Origin: a virus
Direction: 5' to 3' (one strand)
DNA: 27,408 nt
IMG/VR virus record: IMGVR_UViG_3300038360_000347
Location: 1-27,408 of that record
Shown here: positions 1 to 11,499 of the stretch, one piece after another
How the letters are laid out: each line of letters begins with the position of its first letter
How positions within the stretch are numbered: the stretch's first letter is position 1
Translations under genes and position numbers: made by a program
The notes under the pieces: generated by a model
Told to the model about the DNA's origin: nothing
Seen by the model: only the letters and a program-made list of their open reading frames with translations
The model's database searches: none

Positions 1-848
1 GTATTTGTTAAACCAACAACATTTAAAGCAGTTTGAAACTGACCCGTACTTTCCCCGACGACAGCGCCTGAAAAGGCCCCAGTTACAGCAGTTAGGCCTG
101 AAGTGGTAAAATTATTTACTTCTAAATCTGCGGCTAATTTGTTTGTACCTGTACTGTCTCGATCCTTAAAAACTAGTAAAGAGTCATCTAATACTTCTGT
201 ACGTACTTTAAGATCGTAAGAAGCTCTTAAATCGACCACACCAGCTACTGCAGTGTGTGTTGAAGAAGAATCTAAATATGTTCAAGCAGAAGATTGAAAT
301 AAATAACTAGCCCCTACTGTTCCTGTCTTTACCAGGGCTAATGGGATTTCATTAGAGCCGTAAGTAATATCCGTTCCACTAGCTAAAGCTACCCAAATAA
401 TAGTATAAGAATCACTAAATCTTGTGTTCTTTTGAGAATAAGGATTATCACTAACAGTGTCGAACAAAAAACTATTTTGTGCAGCAACAGGGCTTCCGCC
501 CAATTCCGCATATCGTAATTTAACTAAGTATACTGTCGAAGCAGCTGGACTTGTTAAAGAGGTTTCCTGTGTAGAAGGTAATGTGTAAAACTCACCGTTA
601 CCAAAAAAGACAGTACCACCTTGTACTTGTATACGAGTTTCTAAACCATCTTGAGTATATAAACTGATTTTAAAATCATTTTCCCCAGTTACTAAAGCTC
701 CATTATTTTTTAGTATAGGTAATCCATTAGAGGTTCCTAATAAAAGACTCAGTCTATTGTTTATATTAGCCTGTATTTTAGTTTGAAGATCTTCAAATAC
801 AGTCTCAAAATTTTGTTTAGTACCTGCTGGTATTTTTATTTTATTCAT
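1..848 (-). CDS. Tail fibre-like structural protein, 3' part missing (TGA read as Trp)
   Basis: Starts at the ATG ending at 848, with AAGGAA a few bases upstream, and runs off the left edge without a stop, so at least 282 residues are seen. The frame passes one TGA at 282-284 (residue 189), in the context QSSA-W-TYLD, and stays open to base 3. The protein is rich in Thr, Ser, Gly and Ala, predicted to be mostly beta, with no catalytic motif that I recognise. It is the last gene seen in the late operon, directly after the repeat-bearing fibre gene, where myoviruses usually keep fibre or adhesin genes. The segment after the TGA (Asp- and Thr-rich, ending in small-residue runs) resembles the lead-in to a fibre shaft. 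The family is unknown; fibre is an inference from position and composition. Confidence 0.6.
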
Positions 849-857
849 AATTATTCC

Positions 858-2558
858 TTAAGCTTTTTCAATTTCAATTGTGGCACCGTAGAAGTTATGC
901 ACGGTAGGTCCGGTATTATAAACTTCGAATATAACATACTTAAAACCACCAGCAACCATTACAGTAGAATCACTTATATTATATGGTGTTATTGATTCAC
1001 TAGAATCCGCTGAGACGGAGTCTGTTCAGGTCGACGAAAGACTGGTGCGATCCTCATTCTTTACACTACATTCGTGAACTTTTCATTTAACTAAGGTATT
1101 TGATGCCCAAAGACAGGCTCCTGTTGTTTTAAATCCAATTGGAAGTGGTATATATGCATAAGTGTATCCAAGAGTTTCGAGCCTATAATAATCATATGGA
1201 GATCCGCGCACACCTGTATCTGTATGTGAATATCCCTTTTCAAATGCTATAGTAGATAATTTAATACGTGTTTTATCTCCGAAGTATCCTGCACTTTCTT
1301 CTATAACAGCCCCAGTTTTAGATGCTGTCCATATATTATTTACACCAGAGATTGTATCATCAATGATATTTGTACTTAAATTTGTGATAGTTACATCACC
1401 CAGCTGCACTCCGGAAGCGTTAACAGATATAGTTGCGTTTCCTGGCTTGACATCTCAATTTCCTCCAGCCAGTTGCATACTATTTCCAAATACCGAGGAT
1501 GCCACCTTATCAGTGGTAACGGCGTCTGTCGCTAGTTTAGCTTCCACCACCGCACCTGTTCCTATTTTTGCTTCCGTAACAGAAGCGCTTGCTAGTTTAC
1601 CTGTGGTAACTGCTAAATTACCAATTTTAGCTGTAGTAACTGAAGTTGCAGCTAACTCTGCAGTATCTATCGCAAGATTTGCCATTTTAGCATTTGTTAC
1701 GGCGTCATCTTTAATTTGTGAGGTGCCTACTAAGTCTGCACCTAAAGTTGCAGTTGCGTCAATAGTACCTTTATAAGTTCCGGCACCTGTCGCATTAATA
1801 TCTCCGCTCACATCTAGCGTTCCACTAATTGTTAATCCAGCAGCGACTAATGTTTGCATAACAGAGCCATTCAAGCTTTGAAGCCAGGTAGTCCCGTCCC
1901 ACACTGTTTGAAGTGTGTTTGTATTTACAGTATACTGCTCACTAATATTTTGTCCAGAAGCTACTTCATATATTCCTGAAAAGTCATTTAACATCGACTG
2001 TGGTTTAAAATGGAAATCTGAAGTAGGAGCCACTGTGTGATAGCCCAAAGCAAGTTTAGTTCTAGCTCGAACGTTTCCTGCGAAATCTGTTGCGAATCCT
2101 GTTGTAATGGCTGAAGCACCTTGAACTCATGTTTGAGATGCACTTGATAAAACAGCATCTGTTTCTAAATCTAAATGTAATCAATTGTTAGTAGCAGAAG
2201 CCTTAACTCCGTTTCCACCACTAATAGTCAAGTTATAAATAGTATCATCATCTACTTTTATGTTAGTTATGCTATTATTACCCAATCCATTACGATATGT
2301 TAAAACATTAAATAGTGAATCATCTCCCAAATCCTTTCTACCGATATCTAATAAGTTAGTACCGCCACGTCCAGCAGAAACCATGGTTTTATTTGTTAAG
2401 GTTTGTGAAGCAGTAGTGCCTACAAGCACTCCTTCCGCTCCTGTGATAACTCCCTCATTAACCTCAATAGCAGCTTCTATGATTTCGAAATTACTTTGAA
2501 TTCCGCTCAACGCGATATTTGGAGTCTGTGTATTTACTAAGGCTGTTAATGCGTCCAT
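858..2558 (-). CDS. Tail fibre protein with 10-residue repeats, 566 aa (TGA read as Trp)
   Basis: The ATG ends at 2558 with GGAGAAATAA just before it; the stop is TAA at 858-860. Five in-frame TGA codons lie at 2181, 2127, 1455, 1083 and 1026 (residues 126, 144, 368, 492, 511), for example NN-W-LHLDL and GGN-W-DVKPG. Four further Trp use TGG. The first 60 residues look like an attachment domain, including a short motif ending SQTLTNKTM that is common in phage fibres. Residues about 284-353 are seven tandem 10-residue repeats of the type xxAVTTxKIA. These probably form a trimeric shaft that presents the C-terminal domain, whose last residues alternate hydrophobic and polar. As a table-11 annotation it would break into several false small ORFs. 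Confidence 0.75.
1500..1709 (-). repeat. Seven tandem 30-bp (10-aa) repeats in the fibre gene
   Basis: Seven units of 30 bases encode ten-residue repeats, read on the minus strand from 1709 to 1500: DDAVTNAKMA, NLAIDTAELA, ATSVTTAKIG, NLAVTTGKLA, SASVTEAKIG, TGAVVEAKLA, TDAVTTDKVA. The units are diverged at DNA level but keep a hydrophobic/Thr/Lys pattern. This periodicity is typical of trimeric fibre shafts. The Ala/Thr-rich ORF on the opposite strand here is a shadow of the repeat. Confidence 0.85.
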
Positions 2559-2569
2559 TTATTTCTCCA

Positions 2570-3454
2570 TTATGGTAATAGTGTAAAAGGTAAACGACAA
2601 TCTCCTATAGCAAAATCGTCGTGATCTCAAGTGTCAAAAGCAGTAACTCCTGATACTTTAATTTCTGCTATAACTCTTGTTGTATTATATGTATCATCAA
2701 TACTTAGTCGAAAATCATAAATAGTATCAACCGGAGGATCTGTTAGATCCGCGCTCATCCCTAAAGTTGTTGAGCTTGATATAGGACTCAATAAGCTCGA
2801 ACTAGTTAGCAATGCAATAGTTGGAGCTGTCTGTTCTCATGTCTTTATTAATATATCATTTTCCAAGTCCGAAAGCAACCCAGAAAGAGAAATATCTGCA
2901 CCAGCTGGATCGTATCAACTTGTTACATCACCAGTAATTGTTCCACTTGGTGCTGCATTAATTATTTTAGGTTTGCTTCCCGCTGGTATAAAATTAGTTA
3001 AAAAGTATTCTATTAAATCTGAGTTTGGGGTATTAGCATACTCAACACGATTGGAATGATGAGCACATAATAAATGATAAAGCTCAATATTATTTACAAT
3101 AGAGCCTTCAGTATCACTAATAGTGATTTCCGCTCCTTCATTTTCATGTTGAGTGCACTGCATATACACAGTGTCTGCATGGGTTGAATTTGGAGTAAAT
3201 ACCAACTTGTCTAAATAAATTCTTTCAGATGTATCTTCTGCATAAGTAGTGCCCGCATATGGTTCTAATTCATTGTACAGTACCGCGCCTTCTCACGTAG
3301 TGCCATCTAAAAACTTTCAAGTGCGCACTACAGCGCTACTATCTGTCAACACACCAGAAACAGTGCCACCTAAAGTGTGTGTGCTTAAAGCAAAATTATG
3401 GTCTTTGTTATGATAATTAAAGGTGTAACTGATGTTACGAACTAAAGTCAACAT
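2570..3454 (-). CDS. Structural protein of unknown family, 294 aa (TGA read as Trp)
   Basis: The ATG ends at 3454 and the SD GGGGAG lies inside the end of the upstream gene (stop TAA at 3456-3458). The gene's own stop is TAA at 2570-2572. Every Trp is TGA: 3317, 3293, 2915, 2837 and 2627 (residues 46, 54, 180, 206, 276), in contexts such as RT-W-KFLDGTT-W-EGAV and TS-W-YDPAG. With the standard code it would vanish into two small ORFs and gaps. The N-terminal half looks like a beta-rich domain (residues 30-110). I recognise no family. Its place between the Fn3-like baseplate-side protein and the repeat fibre suggests a baseplate-to-fibre connector or a short tail fibre, by inference only. Confidence 0.65.
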
Positions 3455-3455
3455 T

Positions 3456-5141
3456 TTAAAACTCCCCATCAAGATTTTTAGAGCGCACAGTTAAATCTAG
3501 TTTCTCAATAAATTTAGGAGTTACTCCTAATTCATTTATATGATCTATACCTACATCGAATTCTAATACACTTCCTGTTTTTGTCATATAACCAGAAACA
3601 GTATATTCGTCTATCAAATAATCTACTAAACTGATTCCAGAACAGATAACATCAAATTTAGATACCGACTGACCATCTACTATGTTTAAAAGTAAACTAT
3701 CTGTAATTTCATAAGTTTGTGTTGTATTATCAGATAACAAAACATCAACATAATTATAATTACTTATATTTGTAATAGAAGATATTACTCCCGATTCATA
3801 TACAAAAGGAAGTCCTTTTACTAAGGAGTACGCAGCTTCCAAATTTGAAACTGTAGGTGAAGACCTTAACTTAGAGGAATAGGCATATGACCAGTTCTTT
3901 AAATGAGTTGCATATGCTAAGCGTTTTTGAGTATAAGTTAACGCACCTGTAGCATAACCACTGGCGTATGGTTGATAGTGATTATTTAAAACAACATCTT
4001 CTGGAGTATCCGCACCAAACCCTGGAAAGTATATACTAAATAAGGATGGCAATAAACTATATCCAGATAAGGCTAAAAACTTTTCTCCAGCCTGTAATGG
4101 TTCTTGCTCTGCTCTATAAAAAATAACATTAGAAATATCATCTACCACACTAATTGCTAAAGAACCAGAGGGGTTGTTATAATAAATAGTATCTGGAGTT
4201 AAGGCTGTTGGAGTATAATCAACAGTAGTCGAAGTGCCGGGCGTTGTTAAATTACTTCCAACACTTGTAAGAGCAAAATTATCTATTGTAGTTAATACAA
4301 ATACATACCTAACACCTCGTTTAAGGGTTATAGATCGTCCTTTAACATTATTAATTATAAAACTATCGCCACTAACTTCTTGTGTTACGTCGAACTTGAC
4401 TTTATGTAGGTTTTGTAAAAACTTTATTTTATGTAAATCTTCTACTTCATAGTGAGTCTGCTCTGTTAATACTTGAGAAGTTGTGTAACCACTTAGAGTG
4501 GGAATAGACACATAAGCTCTTTCATCGCCAAGTTGATATCTAAAAGTCTTTACAGCTGTATTGGTTGCTGGCAATGTTCTAGTTAGTGCTGTAATTCCCA
4601 CATCAGTGTAAGAATTTGTTTCTACTGAATCCAATAAAGCTAAAGTGCCTCCAACTGTACGTCCATATACATTATAGTGAGAGGCTCCTGTAACAGCGCC
4701 CCATCCTAAATTTATATTATTAGCACTAAGATCCGTTCCTCCACTAATTACTACAATTGAGTTTGAAACAGGTGTTTCTCCAAAATCTGTTATGGCACTT
4801 ATTTTATAAGCATAAGACTCCCCATTAAGTACTGTAGCTGAAGGTGACCCAGAAAGAGTAGTTGGGATATCTAAAAATGTTGTATCAATATTTATATTAT
4901 TTCCTGTGAAAACAATATTATATGACTGATAAGCATGTTCTAAATACCCAGTAGTATGTTGCAAATACGTAGTTAAATCTGCTTGAAAAAGTTCAAACAA
5001 CAACCCCTCAACACCTGTGTATACTGCTGATCAATATTCTTTCAGTGTAGTTTTAGTAGCTTCGTCTAAGTTATTATAAAAAGAACCGAGACTATCTAGT
5101 ATTCGATCTGTACTTATAACTGGTTGTGGGTTAAAACTCAT
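3456..5141 (-). CDS. Baseplate/tail structural protein with Fn3-like domain, 561 aa (TGA read as Trp)
   Basis: The ATG ends at 5141 and overlaps the previous gene's stop as TAATG; the stop is TAA at 3456-3458. There is one in-frame TGA at 5031-5033 (residue 37, KEY-W-SAVYTG); two other Trp are TGG. A table-11 caller would start at an internal TTG (5003) and lose 46 residues. Residues about 92-195 look like a fibronectin type III domain: an AYKISAITDFGET strand pair and a later SHYNVYGR core. Such domains decorate tail and baseplate proteins and often bind carbohydrate. The N-terminal 90 residues are helical and may dock on the baseplate J-like protein encoded just upstream. The exact role is unknown. 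Confidence 0.7.
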
Positions 5142-8100
5142 TATACTTTAGAGATACCTGTTAAATAGTTTACATGTGTATAAAATCTGCTCACATTCGC
5201 AATAGGAATTGTATAAGTAGAGGCAACTCTTACAGTTGTTTTTACAAACACCGGATCATACTCAATAGCATTAATGTCCATGTCTACATTTACATAGGTA
5301 GCTCCATTATCATACAGGTAACTTATCAAATCCGACTTGTCGAAAGTAAGGGCTGTTAGTGCATTAAAATAGCTCGCAACTACATCAGTTGCTTCTCCAA
5401 CACTCAAAGATCCTGAAAACTCTAGTTTTGTAACTTGAATTATAGTAGGAGGCATTACTTTTACTAATTGGTCTGCCGATGGGTATCTTCTACTTACATC
5501 GTTAATGTATGTATCTATGACATCTCCACTTCCAAGATATCTATAACTTACTTCTATAAGAGTTCCAGTCATGTCATCTAAATCAAATGTTAATGTATAG
5601 TTTGCATTTTTTGAAAAGGTAGCACCTGTATTATTATTTGTAACAACATAAGAACTGGCATCAAACTCTACTTGAGAAATAAATTCTCTCACACTTGTAA
5701 TGGTTTGAATGTGGTTATGGGTTCCCGTAAGTGCCTGTAAGTTTAAGGTATTTCCTGTAACAGATCCTACCACAGAGCCTTCCACAATACTTAGTGGATC
5801 GTGTACGTAAATATCTCAAGCGTTTCCTCTATGCATAGCTAGTTCGGATCCGTTATTTACTTCGACATAGTAAGTACGTAAACTATGTTCTGTGTCATTA
5901 GGAAAAGCAGAACCACTGTTTATGGCCGCTGCCGCAATATAAATGTAATTATCAGCATCTAAATAATCACTCAAACCTGTGACAGTTTTAGTAAGCTTAG
6001 CTAAAGCAGTGTTGCTTCCTATATTGTCAATTGTATAGGTATTGGTTCCAATATTTTCCCAAGCGGCTGTAGTTTGATTATAAACTAGAGCTCTTACTTT
6101 GCTATGGCCTTCACCATTGAGAGCGTATTGTACAGGATCATATCCTATTCCGTAGTAATTTAAAACAGCAGAAGAGCCTGGAGTGAAGTACTGCCCAGCT
6201 AAATACATTTTAAATAAGTGCATGGAAAAAGATTCTTCAAAAGAACTGATAGTTAAGTTATCTAAATATCATTCATTGTTTCGCGTTTCAGCTACTGCCA
6301 CTCCAAAATGATTTTTATAACTAGTAATTACACCTGTTCCGGTATCACTCGTTATAGCATCTCCAGATACAGGAATATAAGGAGGATAGGTAGTACCCCT
6401 ATCTATAACTAAAGAAGCGGTAACATCATAACTGCCGGAATCGTTATCCCAAATCCAACCTTGGAAACCAAGTTTTGGAAAGACTTTTAATTTAAATCCA
6501 TAAGTTACATCTGGAACAATCCAAACTTTTGCAGCTTGTAGAAACTGGTTAGTTCCACCTGTTTGGTCTCAAAGCTGATCTCTACCTACTCAAACCTCAT
6601 CTTGTAAAATATCATTATCTACTAAGTAAACATTGTATTTTCAGTAAGCTTTCGGCAAACCTACACCAAACCAACTGTCATCAAAATCTGTTTGATACTC
6701 TTCTACAAATTGTGCGGTATCTAATAAAAGCTGATTAGATGCACCAGGATAAGTTGCTCCGGAGTCTATTAAATAACCATTAATTCTAACTAAATAAGCT
6801 GGTTGTTTTCTCCAAGCAAGACCATACCCATCATGTGGTTTATAAACTACAGAATTTCTCAATACTGTTATATAACACATTTCACCATCATCAGTATTAT
6901 CTGTTGTAGCCATTGTTAAATTAATTTCAATGCCAGTATGCTGATCTAATTGTTTGTGGAAAATAGGAGACACATTATTAAAATAAGTGTTATTAAGTAA
7001 AACTCCCAATTGTTCATTCCCTAAATCTTGTTCTGTCGGATTACCGGAATTTATTAATTCATAAATACTTGTTAATTCGCTTAAAACAATAGATATTTCT
7101 TCAGTTATACTACTTTCGTCAATTACTTTTCCAAGTCGTAATCGGTTGTTAGCGATGTCTATACCAAATTCATCCACATATTGCGGATTTTGGTCTAGCC
7201 GCACCCCATCATGAAATTGTCACATACCAGATATCATCATAATAGCCAGTGGATCTTCGGCCGCACTATAATCAAAAAGTTCTCTCACATAAAATTCTAA
7301 TGATGATTCAATATAATCAGTGTCTGCAAGTAAATACATTCCCTCATACATGGCATTTGAAAATTCCTGAGATCATGCTCCAGGATCTGGACTAGAGACA
7401 GTATCTGACTCATCTGAATCTGTAAAGTAGCCTAAGAATGCTGTGTGCTTTTTATCGTATTTTCCAGTATGCATTCCGGAATATGTGTGTAAAAAATCTT
7501 CAGATCTATAAGTTGTAAATTGAGTATAACTAGTGGTTAAATCTCGGATCATGCGATCATGCCCAGCACCCACTACCTCTACGTCTATAACAGAATCAAT
7601 TAAATCCTGTATGCCGTTTTTGATAGCATCTGGTGATGCTAATGAATAGTTTAAAACAGTGTTTCTTATTCTGTTAAAAAATGTTTCGTTATCCTCTCGT
7701 AAAGAACCTCCAATAAAACTGGCAACATTGACAATCTTTACAGGAGAACTTTGTGAGGCTCCTCTAATAGTGAAAAGAGTTCCAACCTCAACGTCATTTA
7801 GACCGGCCTCCTTGGCTTGGATTAATAAGTTTCCAGTATCATATAAAGGATATTCGCTGCTGTTTAGTTGCATCTGAACTTGGGAGATATAAAAATCACT
7901 TAGAGTTTCGAATTCTACTCCACCACTACTTACTAAAATTGTACCCTTAGATAATTTAAATGGACGTGGAGCAGTAAAGGATGCTTTTACGTATCCATAG
8001 GACTTGGTTCCGGCTGTTCTATAAACCATAAAGTTAGCAGCAACAGCGTCCAGCTCTCCTTCTGATAACAGAGATAAATCGCTAACAGTTTGTCTTGCGA

Positions 8101-8248
8101 TAATCGCATCGTGCTCTACTTGATAATCCGCTAAAGCGTGGCTTATTGGATTAACTAATATGTCAGAAATTACACTTCCATCACTAACATTAATGTTTTG
8201 TTCTTTTAATTTTTCTTTTATTAAATTAACAATTTCTATTTGATTCAT
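5141..8248 (-). CDS. Baseplate J-like protein, 1035 aa (TGA read as Trp)
   Basis: The ATG ends at 8248, preceded by a strong SD (AGGAGT); the stop is TAA at 5141-5143. Residues 1-300 have the layout of the Baseplate_J/gp6 family: an N-terminal helix (NLIKEKLKE), GSVISDILVNP, a beta domain around residues 95-190 (KLSKGTILVSSGGVEFET), then SLREDNETFFNRIRNTV and a helical part. These proteins form the ring of the contractile-tail baseplate wedge. The C-terminal 700 residues are beta-rich and are probably an elaborate extension that carries fibres. Seven TGA codons are in frame: 7373, 7220, 6641, 6590, 6569, 6269 and 5816 (residues 292, 343, 536, 553, 560, 660, 811), for example ISGM-W-QFHDGV; six further Trp are TGG. 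The whole 3.1-kb frame has no TAA or TAG. Without recoding it falls into four pieces. Confidence 0.85.
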
Positions 8249-8262
8249 AAATACTCCTATGG
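8249..8262 (-). promoter_or_regulatory. SD of the baseplate J gene overlapping the only TAG stop
   Basis: Read on the minus strand, the sequence is CCATAGGAGTATTT followed by the ATG of the J-like gene. The TAG that ends the gp25-like gene (8257-8259) supplies the first bases of the AGGAG ribosome-binding site. Termination and re-initiation are therefore almost at the same spot. All other stops I traced are TAA. Confidence 0.7.
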
Positions 8263-8703
8263 CAATGTAATTGCGACAGTGCTGTTTGTCGCGGTAATAA
8301 TGGACAAACTAATAATTCAACCACCGACAACGGCATCGAAAATAATATTATCTAATGTAATATCGACTACGGTTTCTTCCGGCTCTAATACAATTCCATC
8401 AATTTCCATTTTTTCTTGTTGAAGCTTTACATCTTCTACTAGTTTTACTAAATAAACTGGAAACATTTCCTTTAAAGCATCAACTTGGCCAGGATGTGTT
8501 GTAGTTCCAAAAAAGCTAGCGATTTCACTGCCGTAACTACTGTCAAAGAAGTTAGATCCTCTTTTTGTGAGCATCATTTTAGCTAAACGCTGTTTGAGCA
8601 AAGTGGTGCCACTGGCCAGTTCCCCAGCACCATCTAATGTGTACTGTAAGTAATCTGATCCCGCAAGATTTTTAATTAATTTTATATCTCGTAATCCGGC
8701 CAT
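8257..8703 (-). CDS. gp25-like baseplate wedge protein, 148 aa (TGA read as Trp)
   Basis: The ATG ends at 8703, overlapping the upstream stop (TAATG), with GAGGAG about 11 bases before it; the stop is TAG at 8257-8259. The fold layout fits the T4 gp25 / GpW family: a short N-terminal strand region, a helix (GTTLLKQRLAKMMLTKRG), the family-typical SSYGSEIASFFG, then a long helix and a C-terminal strand pair. Family members run about 100-150 residues. The protein caps the baseplate inner ring next to the tail sheath and typically sits beside the J-like gene, as here. One TGA at 8317-8319 (residue 129, VVGG-W-IISLS) would otherwise clip 20 residues from the end. Confidence 0.75.
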
Positions 8704-10775
8704 TATGCCATTAACTCCTCTACTTGTTTTTCAGCTGATTGTAATACTTGATACTTATCACTTAACGCAGCTAAACTTTTATCTTTATAAGAAACCCATT
8801 CCTTTAATTTATCTATTCCATAGCCCTTTTCCAAGCTAATTCCAAAAAATTTTCCTCAATTCTCTAAAAAAGCGATATTCACTCCTTCTTTTTCTGATAA
8901 ACATTTGATAAAACCAATACCTTCTGTTGCTCTGGCAGTGTCGTCCAATACGTCAACCAATCCAGATAAGTCTCCCTTTTTTAGCGTTTCATTAATATTA
9001 GCTATGTTTAGTTTATCTCCTAACCCTTCCAACAATTCTTCTAAAATTCTTCGCAAAGCTGGAAACGAAGCAATAGCTTCTATTTTGTGTATTAAGTTAT
9101 TAGCCAAAACAAGTTCTTCGGCATCTTTAGTTATCTGCTCGTTAAGAGCAACTCGTATAGATTGAACTCCCGCTGTGAAATATGGTGATTGAGTGAGAAG
9201 TATTACAACATCAAAAGATAGAGGACCTAAAAAACGTTGGGCTAACTCAAACGCTGTATCACCAGGCTCTTTTGGAGCTGTGTGTTTTTCTACAATATAG
9301 CTCTCCAAAGAATCCAAAGCAAGAGTGGCTTGACTAAAACTTGACAAAGTTGCGGTTGGATTAAACTCGTAAGCTGTTCCACCAATAGTAACAGAAAGCT
9401 GTTGATCGCCTATAATAAGATTTAATAAATTTCTAGCACCTACTAAGTCTGTGTTTCAAGAAACTTTGTGACCTTGAATATCTAAAAAGCTTTTATCCTC
9501 TTCCGTAGCGATAAAAGTCTGCATCGTGTTTTTTACTTTTAATAAGTTAAGGTGTGCAGGTCAAAGAATCGATCTCCCAATGCCGGCTGCTGCGTTTAAA
9601 AATTCCCAATTAGTAGGAAATAGCAATAGTGCCGCCTCTGCTGTTTTCCCAGCCATCATTAATACTAACCAAGTTAAATCTTTAGTTTTGTTATCAGTAA
9701 AGAATGGATCTACATTTTTTGTTCTAATTTCTGGAAAGATATTATCAATAATTGTGTCTGGTATTTTGAGTCTTTTATTGATCTCCTCCCTATTCGATGC
9801 ATTTAAAGAAAGCCATACTGGGAATTTTTTAATTAAAATATCCGTAGATTCTGAAACAATTTCCTTTAATAAAACAAGTCTAATAAATTCTGGGAACACA
9901 TTAAATACTTTACGCAATAGCCCCGTCACAATTGTTTGTCTATTTTCTTTAAAATTGTCTCCGTAATATTTATCTTTAATCGCTGTTTTTAATCCAGTCA
10001 TATAATCGGACAAGCCTTCAAAAAAGTTAGAACTCGTGGCCAAGCTGTTAGTAATAGTTGGAATCTCTAAACCATACTCATTGTGAATTTTAACTAACTC
10101 GTTGGAAAATACTGAATAATTTCCACCAGTAAGGTCATCAATTGCTAAATTTATTTCATTCTTCGCTATGTCTAGATTAGAAACATTTAAAGACAGCTTT
10201 TCAGTGGTATCATTAGAAACTGTTTTTATATATTCAGAAGCTACTAATCTACTTGCTGTTTTAACATGTCCCAGACTTTTAGTTATTTCAGGAAAAGCAA
10301 TATCTCTAAAATCTGAATCAAATAAATCTCCTAAAGCATCCATAAATGCCAGTAAATATCCCAACTCTCGAACTAAAATTTCTGATAATTGTATACGCTG
10401 TGTTAAAGAAACACTTAGTTGTTTTGCAGCTAAATAAATTAAGATGATCTCGAAACTAGGTATAGCTGTAATTGCCATAGTAACTGCTGCCACGGTGGCG
10501 GATAGAACATTTTCAAATAACATTTTATCAACAGTAAGTTCTACCATTGCGTTGCCGGCTCCTGAAAACAAATCACTCATTAGTACGCCAAATACGCCAA
10601 GAAAATTTCCCATAGATTTGGCTGAAATAAGGTCTACAGCTTCTTTTGTTTCATCTGCTAGATCTTTGGTTTGTTCTCGTATAGATTGTAATATTTCTGA
10701 ATATTCACACGAACTTTCAGAGGTTAAACCAAGTGCTGTTTTTACGGTAGTATATGTTTGATCTAAGGTAGGCAT
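8703..10775 (-). CDS. Unknown late protein between sigma factor and gp25, 690 aa (TGA read as Trp)
   Basis: The ATG ends at 10775 and overlaps the sigma gene's stop (TAATG); only a weak SD is seen (AAAAGAAA, distant), so translation is probably coupled. The stop is TAA at 8703-8705. In-frame TGA codons lie at 9561, 9456 and 8856 (residues 405, 440, 640); four other Trp are TGG. The protein is largely alpha-helical. Residues about 80-120 form a hydrophobic Ala/Ile/Leu stretch that could be a membrane-active or core helix, and several amphipathic helices follow. I recognise no domain. Its place in the baseplate cluster suggests a baseplate or tail-tip component. A membrane-contacting or ejected protein is possible because of the hydrophobic stretch, but this is inference. 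Confidence 0.6.
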
Positions 10776-11497
10776 TATTTTATTAGTTGTTTAATTTCTT
10801 TTCCTAAGGCCGCTTTTCTAGTTCTCAGCTCATTTCCACTTATTCTTAGTTTTGATATAATTTGTCCAGATAATAGTTTTGGAGTGTTTCCCATTCCAAA
10901 CGTATATTCTAATATTTTTTTATCAATATTATCTGCATCAAAATAAACAAATTCTAAAGCCTGTAATAGTTTTGGGTCTGCTGTAGTAGTATCTGAATAG
11001 AAGTAGAAACCTCCAGCATCAGAATCATCCTCGACAGTCATTGATAAATCTTTTCGAAGTTCTGATTGCAAACGCTCTATCTCAGCAATACTAACATGAA
11101 GGGCATCAGAGAGCTCTGCTTGTGTAGGTTCTCGACCTTTGTCAGCTTCTAAGTTTTCAAATATATTATGATATTTTCCAATCATTAAAGCTCGTGGTTC
11201 AGGGATGTGTCCTATGTTTTGATAGTTAGTCACAAATCTGCTTAGTTTTTTTAAACGATTAACTACATGCGTATTTAATTGAGTGTTAAACTGTTTAGGA
11301 TTGTAAGTGTCTATTGCCTCTGAGGCCAGTCTTACTCCTTCTAATTCAACAGCTACTTGAGGCAATCCTGATCCAGCAAATCTCTGCGCCTGACTTCTTA
11401 TTAGTGGCTTCAAAGAACTTAAAAGTTCCTTTTTTGCTTCCTGGTCCCCATCTCTATATAGTTCAAATAATCTTAATTCTTGCTCTTTTCTACCCAT
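10775..11497 (-). CDS. Sigma-70-family RNA polymerase sigma factor, 240 aa
   Basis: The ATG ends at 11497 with AGGTG eight bases before; the stop TAA at 10775-10777 overlaps the next ATG. The layout follows a small sigma-70 protein. Region 2-like: residues 8-92, with a helix holding LKPLIRSQAQRFAGSGLP and EAIDTYNPKQFNTQL, the usual 'A-D-x-Y-D/N-P...F-T' signature. Linker and region 3-like: residues 96-150, with GHIPEP and GREPTQAELSDALHVSIAEI. Region 4-like helix-turn-helix: residues about 190-238, with IISKLRISGNELRTRKAAL. It would redirect host RNA polymerase to phage promoters, most likely late ones. It contains no Trp and no TGA, so it can be made under either code. It is unusual in lying between baseplate genes. 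It could alternatively be a structural protein built on a sigma fold. Confidence 0.75.
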   Translation of the reverse strand: MGRKEQELRLFELYRDGDQEAKKELLSSLKPLIRSQAQRFAGSGLPQVAVELEGVRLASEAIDTYNPKQFNTQLNTHVVNRLKKLSRFVTNYQNIGHIPEPRALMIGKYHNIFENLEADKGREPTQAELSDALHVSIAEIERLQSELRKDLSMTVEDDSDAGGFYFYSDTTTADPKLLQALEFVYFDADNIDKKILEYTFGMGNTPKLLSGQIISKLRISGNELRTRKAALGKEIKQLIK

Positions 11498-11499
11498 AG

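Noticed and set aside
1363-1776. 137-codon plus-strand ORF rich in Ala, Val and Thr
   Set aside because: It lies antisense to the fibre repeats and mirrors their 30-base period; it has no SD and no neighbour genes on that strand.
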